12,703 nt of DNA from JBAXPW01 sp037132015 (GCA_037132015.1 JBAXPW010000037.1:1-12703), one strand, 5' to 3'. Counted from the first letter of the stretch, positions 6,912 through 12,703 are shown. Notes: generated by a model from the letters alone, not told the origin. Program-made: numbers and translations.

Positions 6912-7842
6912 CTACTCTCTCAAAATTTGTTCCACTGCATTTGCAAAATCTCTACAATTTTTGAATTGACTATTAAGATTGCCAAGACCATTAGGATTTT
7001 TATCTGGAGTATATATTTCATTCCAGTTTATCTTTTTTGGTAAATCTGCTTTACGCTCTACACTTCGCGACGTAATCCTATATAAATCTCTTGCAAACCT
7101 TATTAAATCACCATTAAAAAATGATTTCGATTGCATTATCTTGACTACTGTTCCAAAATCAATGAGCTTGAAGTCTCGATTATCGGTCATCATAATGTTT
7201 CTCTCATAAGGATCAGTATGTAAATAACCTTTTGAATGAATACAATCTAAGGCAGAACAAATTTGGTGTGTCATCCTGATAATTTCATTCATGGTCATAA
7301 ATTCAGGAATTTTTTGTAATTTTTGCAAAATAATACCTAAAGACGGATTCTCATCAAGACGCAAAACAATGCTATACACCTTTGCTATATATGGGTGTTC
7401 AAATCTCGCTGTATTACGCGCTTCATAAAGCTGTATACTTATTCCAATTGGATCCTCATTCATAAATGGATAAAAAAACTTTACAGCTCTTTCTAAATTC
7501 AGGTTATTATCATAGGCGAGATTTACGACTGCAGTCCAATCGCTTTGATTGCTTAATATTTCAGGCGTAGTGGATATTGAATATCTTTTACTATCTGTAA
7601 ATACATACCTTCCTTCAGGAAGAATTCCTTTTTGTCTACCTTCTTTTGCATATGCTTTGAGAGCATCACTTAAATCTGCTAAAAAATGAGGCGCATGTGA
7701 GCTGGTGAGCTGGTGAGCTGGTGAGCTGGTGAGCTGGTGGAATTATCGGCTCTCTAACTGCAGGATCGGTATCTGGAACAAACATCAATTCAGGAAGAAA
7801 TATACGACTGGGTATCTCAGGATTTGGAACTAATTCTGTCAT
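6912..7842 (-). CDS. Protein-kinase-like protein, out of frame at an 8-bp tandem repeat (candidate phase-variable gene)
   Basis: This is a Ser/Thr/Tyr-kinase-like gene whose start and kinase domain are in different frames. The N-terminal part starts at the ATG at 7842, directly after an extended -10 box. The kinase frame is open from 7742 to the stop at 6912. The frames meet in five 8-bp repeats (7698-7737). Six copies would give one 312-residue protein. In that restored numbering the sequence shows a VAIK-type Lys124 (ERAVKFF), a helix-C-type Glu143, HTDPYERN with Asp213 and Asn218, and DFG Asp231. The spacings Lys-Glu 19, Asp-Asn 5 and Asn-Asp 13 equal those of PKA. The HRD Arg is replaced by Thr and the Gly-rich loop lacks its glycines, so activity is uncertain. 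The C-lobe is short. Starting at ATG 7463 would delete the Lys and all of the N-lobe's first strands. No membrane segment is seen. The substrate is unknown. Confidence 0.8.
7666..7842 (-). CDS. 58-residue product made from the kinase-like gene in its present frame
   Basis: With five repeat copies, translation from the ATG at 7842 reads MTELVPNPEIPSRIF..., crosses the repeat as PAHQLTSS-type peptide, and ends at a TGA at 7666-7668 after 58 codons. It contains no kinase motif and is most likely a non-functional OFF-state product. It is listed because it is what the sequence as given would encode from the best-supported start. Confidence 0.45.
   Translation of the reverse strand: MTELVPNPEIPSRIFLPELMFVPDTDPAVREPIIPPAHQLTSSPAHQLTCASFFSRFK
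7698..7737 (+). repeat. Five perfect copies of an 8-bp unit (TGAGCTGG) inside the kinase-like gene
   Basis: TGAGCTGG is repeated five times without error (7698-7705, 7706-7713, 7714-7721, 7722-7729, 7730-7737), with TGG starting a sixth. On the coding strand three units encode the octapeptide PAHQLTSS. Because 8 is not a multiple of 3, each gain or loss of a unit shifts the frame. Copy numbers of 3, 6 or 9 join the ATG at 7842 to the kinase domain; the five copies here do not. Confidence 0.95.
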
Positions 7843-7848
7843 TACTAA

Positions 7849-7857
7849 ATTTTATCA
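7849..7857 (-). promoter_or_regulatory. Extended -10 promoter of the kinase-like gene, predicted leaderless
   Basis: On the minus strand TGA is followed by TAAAAT (7854 down to 7849), and six bases later comes the ATG at 7842. No convincing -35 is seen. The arrangement matches that of other genes in this window, which supports 7842 as the true start. Confidence 0.55.
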
Positions 7858-7875
7858 CTATTTTTAGTTATTGCA

Positions 7876-7905
7876 CTTTAGACTTTCGACTTTATAACTT
7901 TATAA
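7876..7905 (+). repeat. CTTT-heptad/octad microsatellite
   Basis: CTTTAGA (7876-7882), CTTTCGA (7883-7889), CTTTATAA (7890-7897) and CTTTATAA (7898-7905) follow each other. This is the same word family as at 3640-3680. It lies just upstream of the promoter of the kinase-like gene, about where its -35 and upstream region should be. Confidence 0.75.
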
Positions 7906-7919
7906 ACTCTTTCCCTCTG

Positions 7920-7973
7920 CCCTTTCCCTTTCCCTTTCCCTTTCCCTTTCCCCTTCCCTTTCCCTTTCCCCTT
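7920..7973 (+). repeat. Nine-unit CCCTTT hexanucleotide repeat
   Basis: C-runs of three or four start at exactly 6-nt steps (7920, 7926, 7932, 7938, 7944, 7950, 7956, 7962, 7968). Units are CCCTTT with two CCCCTT variants. The minus strand therefore carries nine GGG runs separated by two or three A's, which satisfies the G-quadruplex consensus. The tract is pure pyrimidine on the plus strand. It sits 78-131 bp upstream of the kinase-like start codon. Confidence 0.9.
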
Positions 7974-7983
7974 TACGCTCCAT

Positions 7984-8049
7984 GGATCCTGAATCCCTAC
8001 GTTCCTCACCCTATTCGGGTATAAACAGGGTAAACAAGTTCAGGATGAC
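7984..8049. repeat. REP-like imperfect palindrome
   Basis: ATCCTGAA at 7986-7993 and TTCAGGAT at 8039-8046 are perfect inverted copies. Between them is a region with further short self-complementary words such as ACCC...GGGT and CCCT...AGGG. The minus-strand reading GTCATCCTGAACTTGTTT resembles a dispersed intergenic repeat I recall from diverse bacteria; this is from memory, not a search. A small palindrome GCCGAATCGGC follows at 8052-8062. No open reading frame or transposase is associated with it in this window. Confidence 0.45.
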
Positions 8050-8080
8050 AAGCCGAATCGGCGGACTTTTCCAAAAAGAA

Positions 8081-8275
8081 GAATTTCTCTTTCCACTTTA
8101 AACTTTAGACTTTCGCCTTTCCACTTTCAACTTTATAACTTTATAACTTTATGAACTCTCTTCTGTACAACCACCTCCTTTAGACACCTCCACAGAGGAG
8201 AATTTTTCTTTCGACTTTAGACTTTCGCCTTTCCACTTTCGACTTTATAACTTTATAACTTTATGAACTTGATGA
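8081..8275 (+). repeat. Two diverged direct copies of a 70-80 bp CTTT-rich block
   Basis: Positions 8081-8158 and 8200-8270 share the same order of words: GAATTT, CTTTAGA, CTTTCGC, CTTTCCA, a CTTTC(A/G)A-type unit, CTTTATAA twice, and CTTTATGAACT. They are separated by about 40 bp holding a small hairpin. The second copy has an extra CTTTCGA at its start and an extra CTTGATGAACT at its end. The order of variant units is conserved, which points to block duplication and not independent slippage. Confidence 0.75.
8158..8200 (-). repeat. Possible second REP-like element between the CTTT blocks
   Basis: On the minus strand this stretch begins with a small hairpin (CCTC at 8187-8190 paired with GAGG at 8195-8198) and continues with GGAGGTG and GGAGGTGG words. 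This layout resembles REP-type sequences with a GGAG-like tetranucleotide next to a hairpin. The likeness is suggestive only. Confidence 0.3.
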
Positions 8276-8334
8276 ACTCTTTTCCCCAATCCTTAATTTT
8301 TAATCTTTCATCTGAATCTTTACCTTAGACTTAG

Positions 8335-8340
8335 TATACT
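8335..8340 (+). promoter_or_regulatory. -10 box of the HAD nucleotidase gene, predicted leaderless
   Basis: TATACT at 8335-8340 is followed by five bases and the ATG at 8346. No clear -35 is seen. The start of transcription should fall on the A of the ATG. Confidence 0.5.
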
Positions 8341-8345
8341 ATCCT

Positions 8346-8927
8346 ATGATAATCGCTCTTGATCTCGATGATGTGCTTGCTCAGTTAGGTAAAGATATTC
8401 ACACATATCATAATGAGTTATACGGAACACATGCATCTTTTGAAACTCAAACAGACTATAGTTTCAGTACCAATTGGAATTGTACAGAAGAAGAAGTCAT
8501 AAAACGCATTTATGATTTTTATGCAACGGATCGAATGCTCTCACTCGAACCTGTAGAAGGATCAATTCATGCTATCACACCAATGAGCAAACAATATGAA
8601 TTACATATTGTAACAGCACGACCAGAGCTTACACGCAACATAACAGAACAATGGGTAAAAAAGCATTTTGGATCTTGTATAACTCACATTCACATGACTG
8701 GCCAATGTAGTCTAGATCAATCTATTAAAAAAACAAAATCACAAATCTGCAAAGAAATTCGGGCAGAATTATTGATTGATGATCATATTGATTATGTTAT
8801 GGAGTGTACAAGAAATAATGTCAAAACACTATTACTGGAAACTCCAATAAACAGACCAAAACTCGTATCACATCCTCTCATTACCCGTGTCAAAAATTGG
8901 AAAGAAATTGAAGATCTCCTAACTTAA
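8346..8927 (+). CDS. HAD-superfamily phosphatase, 5'(3')-deoxyribonucleotidase-like
   Basis: This is probably a cytoplasmic magnesium-dependent phosphatase, perhaps acting on nucleoside monophosphates. The 193-residue product starts with motif I, LDLDDVLA (nucleophile Asp6, acid/base Asp8). An alpha-helical cap segment follows (about 15-70). Then come motif II IVTARPE (Thr90), a Lys-rich stretch near 128-131, and motif III/IV LLIDDH with Asp145-Asp146. This order fits the NT5C-type family of small HAD nucleotidases. The substrate cannot be read from sequence, and a non-nucleotide phosphatase remains possible. The ATG at 8346 leaves motif I at residue 6, as usual. The gene ends 9 bp inside the convergent acyltransferase gene, so the two 3' ends overlap. 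Confidence 0.78.
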   Translation: MIIALDLDDVLAQLGKDIHTYHNELYGTHASFETQTDYSFSTNWNCTEEEVIKRIYDFYATDRMLSLEPVEGSIHAITPMSKQYELHIVTARPELTRNITEQWVKKHFGSCITHIHMTGQCSLDQSIKKTKSQICKEIRAELLIDDHIDYVMECTRNNVKTLLLETPINRPKLVSHPLITRVKNWKEIEDLLT

Positions 8928-10859
8928 CTTTTTTTGACGTAGTATAAATATTCCAACTATCATAAAAAATCCAAGCGCAAATATCACCTCGTTATTCTTT
9001 AGTATATATCCAATACGATTAAAAATAAGTATAAATGGATTTCTCAATAATTCGCTTCTTGAAATAGTATATTGAGTAATCACAGGAGTTGAAATTGTAT
9101 GAATTACTACACTATCTTTTTCACCTCCTCCTTCCTGAGAATATTCTACATAGTATTTTTTCCCCTTGGAATCGACTAATGAAGGAAATCCAAATGGAAA
9201 TACAGAAAAACTTTCCACATCAAATGCAGAACGTTTTGTCTCATATAATAATTTTTTATTTGACTCATCATATAACTTAAATACAAGTTGTGCAGGATGT
9301 TTTTCGATATTTCTCGTCATTTCAGCACTTCCTTGATAGTGCATCATGGTTGCAACAATACTTAAATTTGAATATCCTGATATGAAGCAAAATCTCAATG
9401 GATTATCTAAAAGTGATTGTTCAAGAGAAAATCCTTTTGTGTTTACTATACTATGACGCTCTACTAATATAGTGGGGCTATATGTGCCAACATACACTAA
9501 TACTATTAAAATCATTGCAATACCAATTCCAATAAATGATTTTTTTGAAAAGATATATTCACTACTCAGTTTGGACTCACTACTTTTCTGTTGAACAACT
9601 TCTGAAAACTTTATACTAAAATAAAGTCTGTCAACTATCATATACAACAGCCAAGCAACAAAGATAGAGATCAATACTGCCAACAATAAATAAATTGGTG
9701 AATTATCTTTAATAATAGGGAAGTTATAAGTTATCTGTCTCGCCCAACCCACTGATATCGGATGAGAAAGGTACAACGAATAACTTATCATTCCAATAAA
9801 ACGAAATGGCTTAAATGTGAACAATTTGTTTAAGATCGTACCTTCAATTAGCGCTGATAAAACTACCAATGCAAATATCCAACTTGATGCTAAGTAGTAA
9901 TAATTCATCCAACCACGACTATGACCATCTCGTATAATCCAATCTCCTGCCTGAATAAACACAAAACTAAGTAAAAATATTATATTAACAATATGATGTT
10001 GAGAAATCTTTTTTAGCCATAACCATATTACACCCTGATTTCTATATATATTCCCCGCAACTATTCCAGCAATAAAACCACTACTTCTTGCGAGCGACAT
10101 ACTAAATAGCTGGAGGTAAGTCAGCGATTCACCATCAAGACCAAATACTATCTTCGTTGTTCCTATGATTATGAGAAGAGAAATAATCCAACCAAACTTC
10201 TTTCCCAGTTGCATCAGCGTTATAGCAATTAAAGGATAGTAAAGATAAAAAATAACTTCAGGAGATAAGCTCCAAAATACAAAACTTAGTCCTCCTATAT
10301 CTTTTGTAAGCTCAGTTGTCATTGTCAAATTAGTAAATAAACTGATCAGTTGTCTTACCATCGGATATGTCGTCAAACCTAGTATCTTTGATACGAAAAC
10401 TGAATTAAAAAGAATAGTAGTAACTTGAAGAATAATAAACAAATAAAAAATATATTTATGAATAGGAACTGTCAATTTCCAAAGACAGAACATTACAATT
10501 GACGTTCCCAACAATATGACTATTTCTAAATTCCATGTGTATCTGTTATGAACTGTTGTCAACCATAAATAGAATACAATCACACTATACATCGGGAATA
10601 TTCGAGCATATCTCTTACGAATAAACTCAATATAATTTGGTACAACTGGATAAAGAAATGCCATCAAAAATCCACAGAGAACAAAAAATATTTGAACGCT
10701 ATTTGGACCTACGGATAAAGTCTTGTAAATGGGTAATAAAAAAGGAATAGACCCAAACAAAACAGGATTAAAATTACTGTGAGATAACATCACTGAAAGT
10801 GATGCAAACCCTCTCAATCCATCTAATACATCTAACCTATGTTTAACTTTTGTTGACAT
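8919..10859 (-). CDS. OafA-like membrane acyltransferase (acyltransferase_3 family) with an unusual C-terminal domain
   Basis: This family transfers acyl groups, often acetyl, to sugars of surface polysaccharides. The first about 415 residues form the integral membrane domain. They contain LDVLDGLRGFASLSVMLSH with the candidate catalytic His27, RKRYARIFPMY near 81-91, FWSLSPEVIFYLYYPL near 195-210, and RFIGMISYSLYLSHPI near 353-368. About ten hydrophobic helices are visible. After a Ser/Lys-rich loop come another helix (about 441-458), a beta-rich presumably extracytoplasmic domain (about 470-605), and a last helix (about 624-640) with a basic tail. The extra domain has no SGNH-hydrolase motif, unlike many OatA-type enzymes. 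Total length is 646 residues. The gene is divergent from rseP and overlaps the end of the HAD gene by 9 bp. Confidence 0.88.
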   Translation of the reverse strand: MSTKVKHRLDVLDGLRGFASLSVMLSHSNFNPVLFGSIPFLLPIYKTLSVGPNSVQIFFVLCGFLMAFLYPVVPNYIEFIRKRYARIFPMYSVIVFYLWLTTVHNRYTWNLEIVILLGTSIVMFCLWKLTVPIHKYIFYLFIILQVTTILFNSVFVSKILGLTTYPMVRQLISLFTNLTMTTELTKDIGGLSFVFWSLSPEVIFYLYYPLIAITLMQLGKKFGWIISLLIIIGTTKIVFGLDGESLTYLQLFSMSLARSSGFIAGIVAGNIYRNQGVIWLWLKKISQHHIVNIIFLLSFVFIQAGDWIIRDGHSRGWMNYYYLASSWIFALVVLSALIEGTILNKLFTFKPFRFIGMISYSLYLSHPISVGWARQITYNFPIIKDNSPIYLLLAVLISIFVAWLLYMIVDRLYFSIKFSEVVQQKSSESKLSSEYIFSKKSFIGIGIAMILIVLVYVGTYSPTILVERHSIVNTKGFSLEQSLLDNPLRFCFISGYSNLSIVATMMHYQGSAEMTRNIEKHPAQLVFKLYDESNKKLLYETKRSAFDVESFSVFPFGFPSLVDSKGKKYYVEYSQEGGGEKDSVVIHTISTPVITQYTISRSELLRNPFILIFNRIGYILKNNEVIFALGFFMIVGIFILRQKKLS

Positions 10860-10909
10860 AATTTGAATTACATCGCTTTAATTTTGAAATATAATTGTGT
10901 ATAGTTATA

Positions 10910-10915
10910 TATAAT
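10910..10915 (+). promoter_or_regulatory. Probable -10 box for rseP in the divergent intergenic region
   Basis: TATAAT at 10910-10915 predicts a start near 10922 and a leader of about 14 nt before the ATG at 10936. A TATAGT at 10900-10905 is an alternative, and TTGAAA at 10884-10889 is the only -35-like word nearby (20 nt from the TATAAT, longer than ideal). The 76-bp gap must also carry the acyltransferase promoter, for which no convincing box was found. Confidence 0.4.
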
Positions 10916-10935
10916 TACCTATTTTACAGATATCC

Positions 10936-12096
10936 ATGTCAATTATCATCTTTATCGTTATTCTTGCTCTCCTTATTCTTATTCATGAATTCGGTCATTT
11001 TATCGCCGCAAAAAAAATCGGCGTACTCGTTGAAGAATTTGGATTTGGATTTCCACCCAAACTATTTGGTAAAAAAATAGGTGAAACAGAATATACCATC
11101 AATCTACTTCCTATCGGAGGTTTTGTAAAATTATTCGGTGAAGAGTATAACGAAGCATCTAAAAAGAAGATCTCACCAGAGATAAAAAAGAGAGCATTTG
11201 TATCAAAAAAACCATGGCAAAAAACAATAGTTATCATCGCAGGAGTAGTTATGAACCTCGTACTTGGCGTAGGAATCTATTATTTTCTCCTAGCTACAAA
11301 TAATTTCAAATCGGAGCCAATGCCTGTCTTTACCGACTATAAATTTGCATTTGGAAACAAAGAATCACAAGTTATCATCTCTCGTATAGTAAAAGATAGT
11401 CCCGCAGAAAAGTCGGGCGTAAAACCAGGAGATATTATTACCAGAATTAGTAATACTCAACCTCAAGAAAATTGGATCAATGTATGGAGTTCAAGCCAAC
11501 TCATAACACTCATAAATAAATCAGAAGGAAAAAATGTAAAAATTGAGGTAAAAAATATTCAGGATAATTCGATGAAATATGTTACTGTTGTACCAAAATA
11601 TAATAAGGAATTAAACCGTGCAGTTATAGGTATAGGGCTTGCAGAGATAATTGTTCTCTCATATGATACATTTACTCAACGATTATTTGCAGGATTTCTC
11701 CATGCATATAATGTTGTTGGATATAATTTTGACGGTATGGGATTCCTTTTCAAATCATCATTTGCTCAAAAAAGTTTTGAACCTGTCTCCCAATCAATGG
11801 CGGGATTTATCGGCATCTTTAACATCGTTGATGAAATCCTCAAATCATCGGGACAAAAAGTATTTATTAATCTATTAAATTTAATAGCAATCTTGAGTTT
11901 ATCTCTTGCAACTATCAATATATTGCCTTTTCCCGCATTGGATGGCGGTAGACTCGTATTCGTGATATGGGAATGGATCACAAAAAAACAAGTGAATCCA
12001 AAATTTGAACAATATCTCAATGTCTTTGGATTTGTTTCGTTATTAGCATTGTCAGCTTTAATATTCATTAACGACATCATCAAACTACAACATTAA
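10936..12096 (+). CDS. rseP: Site-2 intramembrane zinc metalloprotease, RseP type (M50)
   Basis: This membrane-embedded protease cleaves single-pass membrane substrates, for example anti-sigma factors or leftover signal peptides. The zinc motif HEFGH is at 17-21 in the first transmembrane segment. The second conserved motif NILPFPALDGG, with its metal-binding Asp336, is near 328-338. A single PDZ domain lies between them (about 143-220, with SPAEKSGVKPGDIITRI at 155-171). About four membrane segments are visible: 2-22, 97-119, 313-333 and 362-380. The 386-residue length fits single-PDZ RseP/RasP forms; E. coli RseP has two PDZ domains and about 450 residues. The CMP kinase-like gene follows after 6 nt. 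No recognisable anti-sigma factor substrate is in the window. Confidence 0.94.
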   Translation: MSIIIFIVILALLILIHEFGHFIAAKKIGVLVEEFGFGFPPKLFGKKIGETEYTINLLPIGGFVKLFGEEYNEASKKKISPEIKKRAFVSKKPWQKTIVIIAGVVMNLVLGVGIYYFLLATNNFKSEPMPVFTDYKFAFGNKESQVIISRIVKDSPAEKSGVKPGDIITRISNTQPQENWINVWSSSQLITLINKSEGKNVKIEVKNIQDNSMKYVTVVPKYNKELNRAVIGIGLAEIIVLSYDTFTQRLFAGFLHAYNVVGYNFDGMGFLFKSSFAQKSFEPVSQSMAGFIGIFNIVDEILKSSGQKVFINLLNLIAILSLSLATINILPFPALDGGRLVFVIWEWITKKQVNPKFEQYLNVFGFVSLLALSALIFINDIIKLQH

Positions 12097-12102
12097 GAAT
12101 AT

Positions 12103-12648
12103 ATGGAATTTAAATATGATAACATTGCTATCTCTGGCGGGGTAGCTGTTGGCAAAAATACGCTGTATCACAATTTACAAACCTATCTATCACCAAATGG
12201 TTGGAAATTCCGTACAACGGGTCAAATTATTCGAGAATATACCAAAAATAATATTCTTCCACTAGCTACTCTTGTAAGTAAAGAGTTTGATGCAGAAATA
12301 GAAGCACGAACAAAATATTTACTCGAGAAAGAAAAACAATGGGTAATAGAAGCGTGGCTTGCAGGATTTATCGCAAGGGATCTTAATAATACACTTCGCA
12401 TATTACTTACTTGTTCAAATGATGCTATTCGAATTGATCGTGTTTCAAATAGAGATAAAGTTACCGTTGCAGACGCCAAACATTTTATCAAACTTCGAGA
12501 AGAAGAAAACTTCAAAAAATGGCGTTCACAGTATGGAGAATATGACTTTTTTAACCCTAAATATTTTCATATAGTTGTCGATACCTATCAATCAGGTCCT
12601 CACGAAACCGTCGGAAAAATCCTCGATGCGATAGGATTTGTGAAGTAG
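12103..12648 (+). CDS. Cytidylate kinase-like P-loop NMP kinase (archaeal-style)
   Basis: This enzyme probably phosphorylates CMP or dCMP to the diphosphate. The 181-residue product has the P-loop GGVAVGKNT at about 12-20, then TTGQIIREY near 38-46. The FDAEIEAR segment near 62-69 matches the "eedpeiD" region of archaeal CMP kinases, and EAWLAGF near 83-89 matches their vvEgRLAgw motif. A LID-type REEENFKKWRSQYG segment near 131-144 and a final VVDT follow. The length fits archaeal CMP kinases of about 180-190 residues; bacterial Cmk is about 225. The usual Arg in EgRLA is replaced by Ala-Trp, so substrate contacts may differ. It begins 6 nt after rseP and is probably co-transcribed with it. 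Assignment as CMP kinase is likely but not certain. Confidence 0.75.
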   Translation: MEFKYDNIAISGGVAVGKNTLYHNLQTYLSPNGWKFRTTGQIIREYTKNNILPLATLVSKEFDAEIEARTKYLLEKEKQWVIEAWLAGFIARDLNNTLRILLTCSNDAIRIDRVSNRDKVTVADAKHFIKLREEENFKKWRSQYGEYDFFNPKYFHIVVDTYQSGPHETVGKILDAIGFVK

Positions 12649-12666
12649 CATAAAAACTACACACAC

Positions 12667-12695
12667 TTGCTTTCAACATTTTAACCTGCTATACT
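12667..12695 (+). promoter_or_regulatory. Promoter of the next gene, beyond the window end
   Basis: TTGCTT at 12667-12672, a 17-nt spacer, and TGC-TATACT (-10 at 12690-12695) match the promoters at 2917 and 3704. The window ends 8 nt after the -10 box, so a leaderless gene would begin within the first few bases past 12703. Confidence 0.6.
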
Positions 12696-12703
12696 ATTCT
12701 ACT

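Noticed and set aside
7698..7740. Short repeats here and at 7920-7973 as a CRISPR array
   Set aside because: Units are contiguous 6-8 bp copies with no unique spacers and no cas genes nearby.
7824..8024. Open frame on the plus strand rich in Pro-Phe-Leu
   Set aside because: It is the translation of the CCCTTT hexamer repeat and overlaps the start of the kinase-like gene on the other strand; no start signal or family resemblance.
10860..10880. Leaderless-type -10 (TGTAAT on the minus strand) for the acyltransferase
   Set aside because: It lacks the critical A at the second position of the -10 box and has no TG extension; not strong enough to annotate.
11766..12083. Minus-strand open frame of 105 codons
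   Set aside because: Antisense to the conserved C-terminal half of rseP, with no recognisable protein features.

Overview
The window is AT-rich and most consistent with a Candidate Phyla Radiation (Patescibacteria) genome, possibly the Microgenomates side. That placement is inferred from gene content, and no 16S rRNA is present to confirm it. Supporting signs are a very short EF-Ts, a translation cluster lacking pyrH, a kinase-only view of nucleotide metabolism, almost no Shine-Dalgarno sequences, and -10 boxes that sit directly in front of start codons. No tRNA, rRNA, CRISPR array, insertion sequence or convincing rho-independent terminator was found.

Layout. Positions 100-6895 are a run of plus-strand core genes: a membrane-anchored cyclophilin, the GTPase TypA/BipA, thymidylate kinase, a small anchored Ig-like protein followed 1 nt later by UDP-glucose pyrophosphorylase (galU), then rpsB-tsf-frr. 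Positions 6912-10859 look like an accessory insert. This holds a protein-kinase-like gene on the minus strand that is split by an 8-bp tandem repeat, a 500-bp intergenic stretch packed with microsatellites and REP-like inverted repeats, a HAD-type nucleotidase on the plus strand, and a large OafA-like membrane acyltransferase on the minus strand. Positions 10936-12648 return to plus-strand core genes: an RseP-type site-2 protease and an archaeal-style CMP kinase. The window stops a few bases after a strong promoter for the next gene. In many bacteria rpsB, tsf, pyrH, frr and, further on, rseP form one long cluster, so the 6912-10859 block appears to interrupt an ancestral neighbourhood.

How the genes work together. 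TypA, S2, EF-Ts and RRF serve the ribosome and the elongation/recycling cycle. Tmk and the CMP kinase-like protein phosphorylate nucleotides that such cells usually scavenge. GalU and the acyltransferase contribute to surface polysaccharide. The cyclophilin, the Ig-like protein and RseP act at or outside the membrane.

The main discovery candidate is the kinase-like gene. Its catalytic residues have almost exactly canonical protein-kinase spacing, but its promoter and ATG lie in a different frame from the kinase domain. The two frames meet inside five copies of an 8-bp unit. Three or six copies would restore one continuous reading frame, so this looks like an ON/OFF contingency locus caught in the OFF state (or a sequencing/assembly error in the repeat). 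A second general signal is that most genes with a visible promoter appear to be leaderless or nearly so.
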